From Liquidambar formosana (Eukaryota > Streptophyta > Magnoliopsida > Saxifragales > Altingiaceae), in NCBI GenBank assembly GCA_039720395.1, contig JBBPBK010000118.1, positions 62,001-126,000 of the forward strand: a DNA stretch of 64,000 nucleotides, given 5' to 3'. Below, one piece after another: positions 21,977 through 35,029 of this stretch. Position 1 is the stretch's first letter, and the number at the start of each line of letters is the position of its first letter. The translations under genes were made by a program, and so were the position numbers. Under the pieces are notes generated by a model that was not told the DNA's origin, ran no database searches, and saw nothing but the letters and a program-made list of their open reading frames with translations.

Positions 21977-22950
21977 TAAAAAATATGGGTGTCAAGATGT
22001 AAGGAACCATCACTAGTTCACTACATCAGTGGTGACGTGGTGTACGTAAGTTTAATTGCCTTTATCACGGGGAAACTAATATGCAAGTGATATTTTACAT
22101 GGCTCATGATGCGGTACAGCCTGTACTGAAAGGGAGCGAGAATATATACAAAAAATGGCAGTAGGTGCTTTAGAGGAAGTAATAGTCAAGCACATGTAAA
22201 ATGGAAAAAGAATAGCTTGGGTCCAAAGTGTGTCCAAATTGCTAGATAGTTCAGTCTGATTGTGAACTTGCCACCAGCCTCACTAAATCTGAGGGACCAT
22301 CTTCATAGAAGGAAATCCATGTGCTAGCCAATCAATCAGGATGTATCCTTCTCTGATCCTATCCAATTAGCACAACCTCAGGGAATGGAGAATCTAATTT
22401 GGAAATATCTTTTGGGGTTTTTTTGCCTGTTCTGTGGGGCTACAGTTTTCTTTGTTCATTTTCTCTTTAATTTTTGTCATTTTGGCATCCAAAAAATGAA
22501 AAAGAGAAAGGAGGCAATACGTGAATGAAAGCACATTGCAAGACTTGTATGCTGTTAACTAAAGGGAATCAATAAAGAAGTAACAAAGTTTGGGCTCACC
22601 AACTATTATTAACTTTGGGCTTATTTGAACAAGTTTCTACCTTTTTTTTTTTTTTTTTAGTAAGAAAAATTTTGGAAATTACTTTTTAAAGTTGCGATAG
22701 TAAGAAGTTTTTGCTATCTCAATTTTTTAAAAATAACTATCGAAATTTTTCACTATAAATTTTTTTTCATTTTTTTACTTTTAAAAACAAAAAACCATGA
22801 AGTAGACGTTTATCTAAACGAGCTCTTAAATCATCACAATACATGGATTAGATGTCTTTACCATGTTACCTAACTAAGACGACAAATGTCTCCAATTATG
22901 CTCTGCCATTCATTATGCATATGCATATTTTAAAAATAAAAAATAAAATA
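21977..22950 (+). repeat. RALF upstream unit, copy 3, plus part of duplication unit 1
   Basis: Homologous to 18220-19410 and 58060-58810. It contains the intact site for the foldback element (22088-22105) and for the LINE fragment (22178-22197). No RALF coding part. Confidence 0.7.
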
Positions 22951-23613
22951 AGACACAAGTTAGGTGTCTTGGATGTGCGCTTGACACATGTCTCTTGACA
23001 TGTAGGATTTTGACTAGTCAAACGGTCCAATTGTTGAATTGTTGACTAAGACTAATCAAACGGTGATTTAAGCGTCACCAAATTTTCATTGTCTGCAGGC
23101 ATAACTGATGATCCAACCTAGTTGTGAGCTAAAATTTTTTTATCAACACTTTATCAGAAATCGCACTTCATCAGTTTACCCTCTTCAAGTTTGATCAATT
23201 TTTACTTCATTTTCACATAGTTTTAAAATTACACTTTACACGTTGTTTGGTAAGTCTCTTTTTTCTGTTAAATAATTCAGTTTTGTTCTAAAAATAAGGC
23301 ATGAACACATTTTTTTCAAAATAATTGTGAGTTGGTTTATTTAAAAACCAAATAATAGTTATGGACTAGACCTAGTCTAATCCAGTTTTTGAAGTTCTCA
23401 AATAGGCCCTTACATCCATTAATTGCACATGGATAAGTTATTTGACATTTATCTCACTCCTTTTCCTTCTGCAAAAGGGGGTAAAGTATCATCAACTAAA
23501 ATTATATGAGGCACTTTATAGAAAATAGAAAATTGGGAGGTAAAATGAAAACAATTAATCAAGCTTAAAGGGGCAAAGTGTAATTATCCCTTTTTTCTTT
23601 AATAAAATTATTA

Positions 23614-23874
23614 CTCCTTCCGTTCCTATTTAGGTGGCCTCCTTTCTATTTTGGATTGTTCCAAAATAATTTTCAGATTAAAAAAATCAATGATTTTTTT
23701 TGTTAGATTTCCTAAATTATCCTTAAAAATATATTTTCTCTCTTTCCAATGTTTTGTACACTTAATGACAAAATTGGAATTTTAAAATTTAAGTGTTAAT
23801 TTGAAAGCATTTAATAGAGTTACCTGAAAAAGCATGTTTTTTCAAAGGGGACAATCAAATAGGAACAGAGGGAG
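23614..23874. mobile_element. Stowaway-like MITE, copy 1
   Basis: Ends CTCCTTCCGTTCCTATTT / AGGAACAGAGGGAG flanked by TA. CTCC-TCCG ends with TA duplication are typical of Tc1/mariner Stowaway MITEs. 261 bp. Confidence 0.8.
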
Positions 23875-26099
23875 TATTTTTTTTATTTACTATAGATTTA
23901 GGCCTTCTTAGAGTCTTTGACCCTTTTTGTTTCTCTAGCTTTGAGATGGTTTGTGACCAGACTTCTTCATTTTCCTTATCTTTGTATTCCTCTTTTGTTT
24001 TCTTTTATTAATAACTAGATATAGCATATATGTGTTGCACACGAATACTGTTAAATAATATTAATTATTAAAAGAAGATAAATATATGAAAGTTTTATAT
24101 ATATATATTTTTAATGAAAGACTAGTATCTTTCTTCTTCTTCTTCTTCTTCTTCTTCTTCTTCACATTATTTTTTTTTTCCAGAGTTCCTACCTTAGATA
24201 TTGGTACGGAAAAAAAAGGTAAAATGGCTCGTGCAGTGCAAGATGAAAATATAAATACTAAAAGAAAAAATGTTGAATGACTCACGGAAGTGAAAGAATA
24301 AGGAGGATAAAATGGATGTAGAATACCAAATGTTTTATGTGCTTCACTATATATCAAATTAATTTATAGATAATGCATGCATGTTGGGAAGTGGAAAAAA
24401 GGAGAAGGAGCATGGAACCTCTTCTTTTCAAAGTTTTATGAATTTAATGATGGGGAGGGATCCATTGACACTTGATGTAAAAATTTTACACTAAAACTTA
24501 TTTTTAATCTTAGATCTCTTTCAATCCAATGGCCTCATTCTATACCCTTTAACTCGATATTTGGGTTGGAATCGGGTCAAGTCAACCAAAGCCCACCCCA
24601 ATAAGCTTACCTCTCTACCCGTAACAATCATGGCCATGAATTAGCATGGAGAAAGTTCATTCTAGTTAAGAAATATTGGGTAGTGAGGGAGTGATTGAAA
24701 TGGTAGTTGGGGCATGACAAAGAGATGTAGAAATGAGTGCTCCCTACTGCTATGAATCACAACGGGAATACTTTATCCTACTAACTAACCTTCTCGTGCC
24801 TTATTACATGCTCTTCAGATTTGTGCGCTATAATAAAGTGATTACAATGGATTTGGGGGTTTGAAAGGAGGAAGAGAGAGATTTAAGGCATAAAAATGGT
24901 TTAATTGATTGGGACGGGTTTTGGGTTATAATTATAACCCGACCCAATTGCAACCTAAATCTGGAGTTAAAAGTATAAAGTGGGGTTGAAATAGGGCCAT
25001 TGGATTGAAAGAGATGTAAAGCTGTAAAAAGGTATAAAAGTAAAACTCTTATACTAGGTGTCTACGGAACCCTCCTCTATAATGATACAATGGAAAATTT
25101 AATTTAGTAAAAGAAAATATTAGCTAGTCTTACACTTTACCTTACACTTTGTCCTACTATAAGAGAATAAGGGGTACATAAAGTTGTGGGACCCATTGAT
25201 ATGATTAAACCTTAAAAATTGAAACAACCCTTATTCTTTTATAATATGATAGAGTGTGGGTTAGCTAGCATTTCCCATTAATAAATTAGAAGTTACAGAG
25301 TAATTCATAAAGGATAAAAACAAGGACGAAAGCACACTTAGCTTTGCCCACCCTGACATCAACCTGACATTATTTTCTTAAAACTTTATATTTTACCCTT
25401 AACTTTAGTGAAATAATAAAGTCACCTCTCCTAATTTTTTTTAAAACATCTTTATTTTTCTTTCATAACACTCGATCTCATTTTTTATTTTTCCTCCCTA
25501 AAATGTCTCAATCTCCCCATCTTTCGTATCACCTTGATTTTTCCTTCCCTATAGCATCCCTTAGATTCTTCCCATCTTTTTTATTTATTTATTAAAACAT
25601 CTATATATTTGGTAAATAATCGATTACATAATAACATGCATAAGAGATCAATTTTTGAATGATAGCTTAATTGTTTTTATGGAGAGAGGGTTATTTGATA
25701 GCATTGATAATGAAGTAATTATCATACAACACTTTTAAAAGATGAGGTCTCGTCAAGGACAATTGTAAATTTATTGAATTAAAATATGGTTTATAAATGG
25801 ATTATAAATTTTTGTAATTTTTTCTATCTTAAAATCACATGATAAAAGAAAATTTTGAACTTAAACTTTTTCGATTTTCTGAATTAGTCGTTTTCTCTCA
25901 TCTATATTTTGGCCCCGTCCCTGGATAAAAAAGTCTTTAATAATTTAAATGGAGTAAAATAGTCAATCAAAAGTTTTTAAGTTAAAGCACTTTTAGAAGT
26001 AGCATAGATATTTTGGTTATTAATATATAAAAAATAAAAAATAAAAAAAAATATGCCATGACAATAACGTGCTTGTGTCTCCACGTGCTTGTGTCTCCC

Positions 26100-26633
26100 C
26101 TATGAAGCACGGACACGGACACGGACACGCGATACAGTTACGACACGATATAGACACTCCGACACGGTAATTTCTAAAAATATTAAAATACGACACGACG
26201 GGGATGCGGTAATAAATAAATAAATAATTATATATTTATAATTATTTATGCAAATTTTAAATTGAAAAAAAAAAATTACGCCCCATCATAAGAGATATGC
26301 ACCTCATGATACAAAACCATTCTTCTTTAAAACAGAAATGCCGTGTCCCTAAAATTGTTTATAATAAGGAATTTTTCAACTTTTGCAAAAGCACCTATCA
26401 AATGTTTATAATAACTAAAATTACCCCTTTTAAAACAATTTAAATTTCTATTTTTTACTCCGCTGTGTCCCTCCTGTGTCTATGCCGTGTCCAAAATTAA
26501 TCTATTTTTTTTTATTTAATGGACACGTACGGAAAGTGTCCAACATGTGTCGGGGACGTGTCGGGGGTGTGTCCGTGTCCAACATGTGTCCGACACCGCC
26601 ATGGCACTTTCCTAGGCATGTCCGTGCTTCCTA
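26100..26633. mobile_element. MULE-type element with GGACAC repeats, 9-bp TSD
   Basis: Inverted ends CTATGAAGCACGGACA / TGTCCGTGCTTCCTA; the 9-bp duplication GTGTCTCCC at 26091-26099 and 26634-26642. The duplicated region 49300-49330 has one copy of the 9-mer and no element. Both ends carry GGACAC repeats. No coding sequence. Confidence 0.9.
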
Positions 26634-26989
26634 GTGTCTCCCTTAAGGCGTTCGATCTGCAGTTCAAAGCTTGGAAAGTGGGAGAAAACAAATAAACAAT
26701 AATGTAGGTCGTGGGTTTAAGCCTTTCGTACCATGCAGTAATGTGTGTACTATTTTCGTTTGAAAGAAAGAGTGAGTATTCCATGTTTGTGACACCGCCA
26801 CGTGGTGTCACAGGTCAATGGAAGTGAAGCAAAATAGGATTGTGGGATTAAAAAATACTCTGATAATCTCACTTTACTTCATTCTTATTGATTTATGATA
26901 CCACATCAACCCTATCATAGTTACATGTAAGGGTTTTTCTAAAAGAAAAATGTCGGTTTTAATTTGTGTACTAATGTGTGCACTAGAGG

Positions 26990-27033
26990 TTGGGTTTGTT
27001 GTTGTGGTTGTTGTTGTTGTTGTTGTTGTTGTT

Positions 27034-27081
<48 letters not shown>
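26990..27081 (+). repeat. (TTG)n followed by T46
   Basis: Low-complexity tract; apparent frames across it are not genes. Confidence 0.95.
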
Positions 27082-27084
<3 letters not shown>

Positions 27085-28807
27085 GCATGCCATGCAGTGC
27101 GCCGTAATGCCATATATAGGCACCAGGAAGCATTAGTCCAGGCTTAGTAGAAAGAAGCTAGAAGGGCAGGATCTGTCAATATTCATGATAAAATACTCAT
27201 AAGACCAAGGAGTCTCCTGTCGTCAATTTTGCTAGTCATTGTCTACATTAGCTGTAAGGTTTTAGTCGTGTCGTGCGCTGGTCATGCTAGTGTCGGTGAC
27301 TGAAAATATGAAAAAGAGAGCATGGTAGGAGGTTGGTATATATGCCTTTGCTTCCCTTTTTTACATTATAGTAAGGAAAATGTTAGAAGATATAAAAAAT
27401 TTTGTCTAAATTTACTTGTTCAAATGATATAGCACCCCCTATTAATTTATTATGGATATTTATTCTTTTAATAAATTTTTCTAATTAGATATACTCCAAT
27501 TAAATTGTCACATCAATTGAACAAAAAGATTTGAATAAAAATTTTGCACTATATAACCAATAGTACTTCCCCCGGTTTCTATTTTATTATCCTCATTTTC
27601 TTTTTGAAATGTGTTAAAATTATTGTCTCATTCCAAAAGTTAATGAATCTCTTTAATTAATTTCCCAAAATACCCTTACTCATGAGTATTTTACTTTTTT
27701 CCAATGTTTTATACACTTGAGGGTAAAATTAGAATATTAAAACATATATTATGATGCAAAAGCATTTAAAAAGACTTCTTTGAAAACTTTGTTTTCTCAA
27801 ATGAAACAGTCAATTAAAAACAAAGAGAATATGCCTTTGCGATAGCATATAATGGTGCTCCATGTTTGCCTCGATCGTAAGGCTCATATGGTATGGGAGA
27901 TGATTTCGAAGGCAATTGAGAAATAAAGACGCATAAAGGGGATGATTTTCGCATCAAGCAATCAAAGAATACTTGCAAGAGGCAGCTGAGAATAATAAAG
28001 CGGCAGTTGAGAATAATAAATATATAGGGTTCCAATATTTTCATGAATTTTGTACGAGCCAAGGTAAATCGTGTGGCACAGAATGGACTCACCGCATCAA
28101 ACATATGTGTGTGTGTATATATATACTCTTTTATACCAACTTTGCACCTTCTCATACATTTATTATGGATCAGTGAGATTTGAGCATTTGAATTTCTGAC
28201 TTCCTTTGAAAGGATATAAGGACAAGCTGATTAAATACCATATAATTAGAATGGTAAGAATCAAGTTATTTCCGCTTTATTCAACATCAATTCGATAAAA
28301 ATCTTGTTTGAACTCGCTCGAAGATAATTGAGTTAAGCTCAAATCTCAATTTTAAGCTCATTAATTTATTGAACCAATATCGAGGAAAGAACTACCCAAC
28401 TCGATAAGCTTATTAATAATTAGAGTAATCTAACAATTTGAGATTGGCTCGATTGATAAAAAACTTATTCAAACTCACTTATAAGATAAATAAGCCAAAC
28501 TCAACCCTTATTTTTAAGCTCGACACAATTAGATGGGTGGGTAATCCTGTCAATTTTGTGTATTTATATTCAGTTCGTTGTGAATTTAATCATGCAAAGA
28601 AAGGATTCTGTCATACTGTCACAATTACGAATCCAAATTCTCTACTTGATCGATTTTGTATGTTGCAATTGTGTTCCATAACGTAGTACTCGATAGTGAA
28701 CCCAAAAATTCATTCTAGAGGGTCAAGGCATTAACTCACTAAAGAGTTTTAAATTTTTTTTTACCCCTATTGTTTAAGGGGGAGTGTAATTTACCCTAAG
28801 AAATTAA
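27082..28807. other. Gene-free interval
   Basis: Holds a degenerate Stowaway (separate entry). At 27840-28090 there is a segment similar to 56780-57220 (CCTCGATCGTAAGG, GAGAATAATAAATATA, TACGAGCCAA). At 28290-28530 there is a decayed 'TTAAGCTCG' plant repeat. No gene. Confidence 0.5.
27566..27829. mobile_element. Degenerate Stowaway-like MITE
   Basis: CTTCCCCCGGTTTCTATTTT at the left and AATTAAAAACAAAGAGAA at the right, flanked by TA. The interior resembles the better copies at 23614 and 46842. Confidence 0.55.
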
Positions 28808-28861
28808 TGCTGAAAGTTTTTTTTTTTTTGATAAACGATCTAGAGATATTATAGAAATGAA

Positions 28862-31800
28862 TCAGTGATACAAGTCAGCAAGATAAGAGGCCCGAATAAA
28901 CTTAGGAACTTCCTCAATCCAAACACACAAATCATTGACTTGTAGTGCATGCCTAGCAAGGCCATGAGCCACTGCATTACCTTCACAAAGAATGTGACTG
29001 AAAGTCACCACATCGCTAAAAAAACCTGCTGCACTATGGATGTCTTCGACAATAAGCCCCAACGGGGTAAGTAGGACATCATCAGAATTAAGAGCCTGAA
29101 TAACCTCTGCGCTGTCCCCCTCAACCTCCACAGTGCGAAGTCCCAAATCTCGAGCAAAGCCCAAGGCATAGCGTACCGCCAAAGCTTCAATAATAGCCAC
29201 AGGGAAGTAGCCAGCGAGCCTCTTCGAGCCAGCTGCAATAACTTGGCCCTCATGATCTCGAACTATCATTCCAAACCCAACACAACTTTCAGTTGCAAAG
29301 AGAGCACCATCTACATTAATCTTGAAAACCCCAAAACATGGAGGACACCATCTGACACGAGGCCTAGCAGCTGATGGCCGATAGTCAACTTCAACAGTTG
29401 AGAAGTCCCTCCACAACCGGGCTGCCACTTCAACTAAAGCAGCAGGTTGAGACGTGAGACCATCAAACACAAAACTATTCCTTCCATACCAAATTGCCCA
29501 CATCGTGACCAGCGATTGAGATGTAGCCTCCTGATCCGAGTGACGGTAGGCTTTAACCAACTAAGATGCAAAATCTGGCAACAATGGCACATCCCCCCAC
29601 CACCCCAGATTACCACACCGCCAAACCGCCTTCGCAAAACTACAAGTTCGAAGACAATGAATGATTGTCTCCTCTTCCTTCCCGCACAAAGGACACAAGG
29701 GATCAGTAGGAATTCTCCGACGAACAAGATTAAGGCGTGTTGGCAAAATACCCTGCAAAGCACGCCACACAAAGTGCTTGACTTTATTAGGGATAGCTAA
29801 TTGCCACACAAAGAAAACAGCCCCACTGTCGGGGTTAGAGCCCGAACTTTCTCCAGTCAAATTGCCTCGGGTGCTGCGCAGATAGGTCATCTCTTGCATA
29901 TAGCCACTTTGAACTGAGTAAAAGCCCTTAGGATGATAATGCCACATCAACCTGTCCTCAGGCAACCGATGGCTAAGCAGAATTTGGCATATGACTGCTG
30001 CTTCATGAGGTAAAAAAATGCTATGCACCAAATCTTTCTTCCATTCCTTTTGGCCAACATCAATAAGCTCACTTACACATGCATTCTCATGGAGTACTTG
30101 TCGCGGAGAAGCAACCTTGAAGGTAGTTGGTGTGGGCAGCCATTTATCTTTCCATATACACACAGAATTCTCGTCCCCAATTAGCCATCGAACTCCTCGT
30201 CCCAACACATCCTTTGCCCCCCAGATACTGCGCCACGAAAAACTCGGATTCGCTCCAAGAGAAGAGTCGAGAAAGTGGTCTGCTGGGTAATACTTAGCCT
30301 TTAAGAGTCGAGCTAATAGCGACTGGTCATGGGACAAAAGCCGCCACCCCTGTTTGGCTAGCAAGGCATTATTAAAAATATTAAGATCACCAAAGCCCAA
30401 GCCCCCATCCTTCTTGGAGTAATATAAAAGATCCCATCGGAGCCAATGTAACTTCCATTCAGCAGCCTTTTGCCCCCACCAAAAGTTGCTAATCATTGCC
30501 TTAATTTCATCACACAACGATACTGGAATCTTGAAACAACTCATAGCATAGGTAGGAATAGCTTGGGCCACAGCCTTGATTAAAATTTCCTTTCCTGCTT
30601 TTGATAATAGCTTCTCCTTCCAACCTTGCAGCTTCTTCCACACTCTTTCCCGAATGATGCCAAACACTTCCTTCTTAGATTTGCCAATAAGGGTAGGAAG
30701 TCCCAAGTATTTGCCATGGTTGCCTTCTTGAGATATCCCCAAAATTTCTCTAAGTAAGTCACGTTGAACCCGCCTTGTGTTTTTGCTAAAAAATATAGAT
30801 GATTTGTCTAAATTAATCTTTTGGCCAGAAACTCCCTCATACCGGTGAAGGATATCCATAATCGCATGAACCTCCCCTTCTGTAGCCTTGCCAAATAATA
30901 GACTGTCATCCGCAAAGAAAAGATGGGAAATGTTTGGGCTCCCCCTACAAATAGAAATTCTAGATAACCGGTGCTCCTGTTCTGCCCTAGTAATCATAGC
31001 AGTCAAACCTTCTGCCACAAGAAGAAAAAGATAAGGCAATAGGGGATCCCCTTGCCGGAGACCTCTAGAAGGGTGGAAATAGCCACACTGGTTGCCGTTA
31101 AAAATCATTGAATAGGACACAGTACGCACACAGGACATAATCAATTGAATCCAGCCCCTGGCAAAGCCTAGTTGCTCCATAACCCTCTCTAAAAAAACCC
31201 ATTCAACCCGATCATAGGCTTTACTCATATCAAGCTTTAAAGCAAAAAATCCAGTCCGCCCAACTCTTTTGTTCTTTAAGAAGTGCATTAACTCAAAGGC
31301 AACTAAAACATTGTTCGTAATAAGCCGACCAGGCACGAAAGCACTCTGGCAATCAGAAATAATGTGGTAAAATGGATTTTAGACGATTAGCCAAGACTTT
31401 AGCAATAATCTTGTAAACCACATTATAGAGGCTAATTGGCCGATATTGAGTAATATACTCGGGGCTATTTGTCTTAGGAATTAGAACGATATAAGTGTAA
31501 TTAATATTCTTGGGCATAGGACCACCCCTTAGAAAAGAGAGTGTGGCAGTAACAATTTCGGGCCCCACAATATGCCAATATTTCTGAAAAAATAGGGCTG
31601 GCATCCCATCAGGTCTCGGAGACTTGTTAGGGTGCATTTGGAATAGTGCATCACGTACCTCGTGATCTTGGAACTCGCGTGTTAGCGCCATATTCATTGC
31701 ATCAGTCACGTCTTTCAATCCCAACAAGTGAACTATCAGTGATTTGGGGATTAGATGTTGAAAAAAATATTTTGGAAATAGTCAACCACCACCGCTTCTA

Positions 31801-32977
31801 CACGATCTACATCTTCAACCCATTGCCCTTGGTCATCCCGTAAACCCTTTATGATGTTTTTCCAATGTCGTTGAAATGCTTTAGCATGGAAAAAACTTAT
31901 GTTCCTGTCACCATCCTTGAGCCAAGCAATCCGCGACCGTTGTCGCCACATAGTTTCCTCCCTTGCCAGAAGTTCATCCATTTGCTGCATTAGTCGGTTT
32001 TCCTCAGAAAGGGCAAACTCATTAATTGGACCCTGCTTGACAGCTTTAAGCTGTTCCCTAATCCCGTGGAGTTGTCTCTGTACATTCCCAAAAGAAGACT
32101 TATTCCATGCCGCCAATCGCATCCGGGTGGACTTAATTTTTCTAGCAACACGGAACATAGCAGACCCTTGATCCGAATCACACCAACCTTCCTTAACAAC
32201 AATTTCGCACTCTTCGGACCTGACCCACATAGCCTCAAACCGGAACCTCCTTGTCTTCCTTGCTATCCCGACTTCTAGCCCAGACATATCCACTAAAATA
32301 GGGAGATGATCAGAGGCGCTGCAAACCAAATTTTCCACGCATGAAAGAGGATACAAACGTAGCCAATCCACTGACGCTACAGCCCTATCAAGCCGTTCTT
32401 TCACACATTCCTCGCCGGCTCTGTTATTGCACCAGGTAAATTTTAGGCCGTGAAAACCCAAATCTTTAAGAGCACACACTGTAAGAGCCTGTCGGAAGTC
32501 CCTCATTTGCCAATCAGCTTTTGGAACTCTGCCCCACTTCTCACCCGCTTCCATGATCTCATTGAAATCCCCCACACACAACCATGGTAAATCGGAGTGC
32601 GTACGAAGACTCGTTAGCAACTTCCAAGAACGTTTCCTCATAGATACCTCTGGAAACCCAAAAAAGCCCGTAACTCTCCAACTACCAGCCCCTGTATCCA
32701 TAATTCGTGCGTCTACATGATTGCTTGAATAACTCATGATGTCCACAGCTACGCCTTCCTTCTATAACAGCGCTAGACCACCTGCCCGCTGGTTAGCATC
32801 AACAATCAAACCATGAGTAAAACCCAGCCTAAATTTAATCCATTCCATTTCATGCTTGTGTAACTTAGTTTCCATCAAAAACACCAAATTAGGAGCTTTC
32901 AACTTCACTAAATCATGAAGGGCGTGAACTGTGCGAGGGTTCCTAAGCCCTCGACAGTTAAAGCTTAAGAGTTTCAT
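28862..32977 (-). pseudogene. LINE ORF2 (endonuclease-reverse transcriptase-RNase H), disrupted
   Basis: From 32977 the frame gives the APE-type endonuclease (LSFNCRGLRN, METKL, GDFNEI, LDRAVAS, SDHLPILVD). The reverse transcriptase follows (LDMSKAYDRVEW, GLRQGDPLLPYLF, FFADDSLLF), then the zf-RVT region (FVWRALQGILPTRLNL, CPLCGKEEETIIHCL). Last is RNase H (VDGA, IEALAVRYAL, EGDSAEVIQAL, GNAVAHGLAR), ending at 28862. Breaks: TAG at 32762-32764, a frameshift at a T-run near 31745-31770, a frameshift near 31340-31355, and TAG at 29561-29563. Both nonsense codons stand where Trp (TGG) would be expected. The catalytic residues themselves are still visible. It nicks target DNA and reverse-transcribes LINE RNA when intact. 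Confidence 0.9.
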
Positions 32978-33464
32978 GGCTTCTGGCGGGACTGGGACCC
33001 AATCGCCGCCGATATCTCTTCAAGAATGATCTGGTGACTATTCCCCTGTTCATCATGCCTAGCTTTCTTACCATTTTCCCCCAACGCATCAGAATCTGAA
33101 CCCCCTACTGCCGTTAGCCTTCCACCCTGCTTTCGTTTCTCCTTCCGTATGACAGACGAGAGAGCCTCTTCTGGCTTACAGTCCTCTCGAGCCCATCGTT
33201 TCCAGCGCTTAACACCGTCCCTAGAAAAAACCCCAGCAATGGAAATGGCCTCTAGCTCCGCTGCAGATTGATTTTGACATTTGAGGCCTAATACTTCATC
33301 AGAAACGTGTCCTAAGTTAAACCCCATATTCTGCCCAGTAGGGCCCACGTGAGCCTCCACTAGAGTAGTTGTACTTGTTGAATGAGCTCCTTTCACTATA
33401 TCAGATTCATCATTACCATCCACTACCATTCGCACATGACCCTCCACCCCGTAGTTGCTAGTAG
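32974..33464 (-). pseudogene. LINE ORF1 C-terminal part, 3' side of the CACTA insertion
   Basis: A hydrophilic, Lys/Arg-rich tail (VKRWKRWARED, RKEKRKQGG, GKKARHDEQG) like the C-terminal linker of plant LINE gag proteins. Its stop TGA overlaps the ORF2 start (ATGA, 32974-32977). The frame continues across the CACTA insertion into 41437-41530 when the insert and one TAG duplication are ignored. No zinc knuckle is present. Confidence 0.7.
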
Positions 33465-33484
33465 CACTACTACAAAAACGTTGA

Positions 33485-34100
33485 TAGATGACTGTATTTA
33501 ACAGTCATCTTTTAGCAAAACAGTCATCTTTGTTTTTAGAAAAAACAGTCATCTCTTCAGGCGTCATCTTTTATCATCAAATAAGATGACCGTTTTTTAC
33601 GGTCATCTTTGAGAGTAATAGATGACCGTTTTTTAAAAACAGTCATGTTTGAATCAAAGAAAGAAAATCCTTTATTCATTAACACGGTCATCTTTTGTGC
33701 AATAGATGACCGTTAAAAACGGTCATATATTCAACAAAACATGACTAGTTTTATCTTAAAAATAGTCATATATTACTATATAAGATGACTGCTTTTCACA
33801 GTCATCTTATGTTCTTAAAAACAGTCATATATTACTATATAAGATGACTGCTTTTCATAGTCATCTTATGTTCTTAAAAACAGTCATATATTACTATATA
33901 AGATGACTGTGTGACTATATAAGATGACTGTAAAACACAGTCATCTTATGTTTTTAAAAACAGTCATGTATTACTATATAAGATGACTGTGTGACTGTAT
34001 AAGATGACTGTTTTTCACAGTCATCTTATGCTCTTAAAACCAGTCATCTTATGTATTAAAAGATGACTATAGAAAACAGTCATCTTATCTATGACACCAT
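33485..34100. repeat. CACTA left subterminal repeats
   Basis: About twenty copies of AGATGACTGT/ACAGTCATCTT in alternating orientation form many short hairpins. Such motifs bind the element's own transposase in known CACTA elements. Confidence 0.85.
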
Positions 34101-34498
34101 TTTTTTTTTTTTTTTTTGTGGTATTCATATACAAAAAATGTCATATACTATTTACTACCCTACAAACCTGTTATTAAATTTGATACATCAACCTGTTTAT
34201 ACAAATTACTCAATAATTAAATTCTCAATATGAAATAAAAGAAATTAAGACAAATAAAATAACAAAGGAAATTAAATCACTCATATTAATTATAAAACCA
34301 TCATTTTCATTTCATTAGATTACAATAACAAGGTTTCAAAAGTCATCACCATTCCCTTGACTTAACTAGCTAGTGCTACAATATTTTTGATGTTAAAATG
34401 AAAAACAAATTTAAAAAGACAACATCCTCAAAAAATTTTCACCTTTTGCCATGATGCATGATTCAACTACACAAAAAGAAGCCATTAGGTGAGAACCA

Positions 34499-34529
<31 letters not shown>

Positions 34530-34809
34530 GAATTAGAAGAATGAGCATCCACAAAAGCTTCAATGTTAATTTGCTCCCATTTCTTTGACTCAATCAAAGC
34601 AAAATATCCCTTCCTTTCTCTCTTTATCTCACCCACATGCACTGCATAGAGCTAGTAGCATTTCCGCAGGTATCCCATCTCTTTCTTACATATCTACCAA
34701 AGCTCTCAGCAAAGTTGCTACACCAAACACTACATCACGTATAGATGAACAAGATGCAAGTAATTTGAATTTAAAGAAATCTAATATAACTGCAAACTGC
34801 AACAAAAAC
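34101..34809. other. CACTA interior, nothing recognised
   Basis: AT-rich, with T18 (34100-34117) and A26 (34498-34525) tracts. No protein similarity seen. Confidence 0.5.
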
Positions 34810-34898
34810 CTGGAGTCCTTCCAAAATGATTTCTGGTCCAGCTTGGGAACAATGAGAGTAGCACTTAAAATATGGGCTGCAACAACAACATTTGTTAT
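34810..34898 (-). pseudogene. Captured O-fucosyltransferase-family exon
   Basis: An exon bounded by a plausible acceptor (CCGCAG) and donor (CTCCAG|GTTTTT) encodes VVVAAHILSATLIVPKLDQK and then SFWKDS. This is the hallmark block of plant O-fucosyltransferase (GT106/DUF246) proteins (..ARILNATLVVP.LD..SFW.D.S.F). The flanking exons are missing. It lies inside the CACTA element on the same strand as the other fragments. Non-functional on its own. Confidence 0.72.
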
Positions 34899-35029
34899 CT
34901 GCGGTCATGGTGGGTACGATATACTCATTGCCAGAATCTAATTCATCAACATATCTGTTATAACACACAATGTTCAAATAATAAGCTATGAGATTTTGGA
35001 ACTGACTGAATAACACCAACAACAATAAT

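Larger units (their letters stand above)
23100..26955. repeat. Segmental duplication unit 2, left copy
   Basis: Collinear with 46290-49628, from GATGATCCAACCTAGT to TTTTTCTAAAAGAAAAATG. It includes a Stowaway MITE, a (CTT)n tract (24131-24163) and a CTAGATATAGCATATATGTGTTGC phrase at 24016 resembling an inverted Helitron 3' end. A MULE-MITE absent from the other copy is also present. No gene. Confidence 0.8.

Noticed and set aside
26874..27147. Open frames over the (TTG)n/T46 tract encoding poly-Val/Phe or poly-Lys/Thr
   Set aside because: Pure low-complexity translation of a microsatellite; no start context or conservation.
28438..28686. 82-codon plus-strand frame
   Set aside because: Lies partly in a decayed AAGCTCG-type repeat; composition not protein-like.
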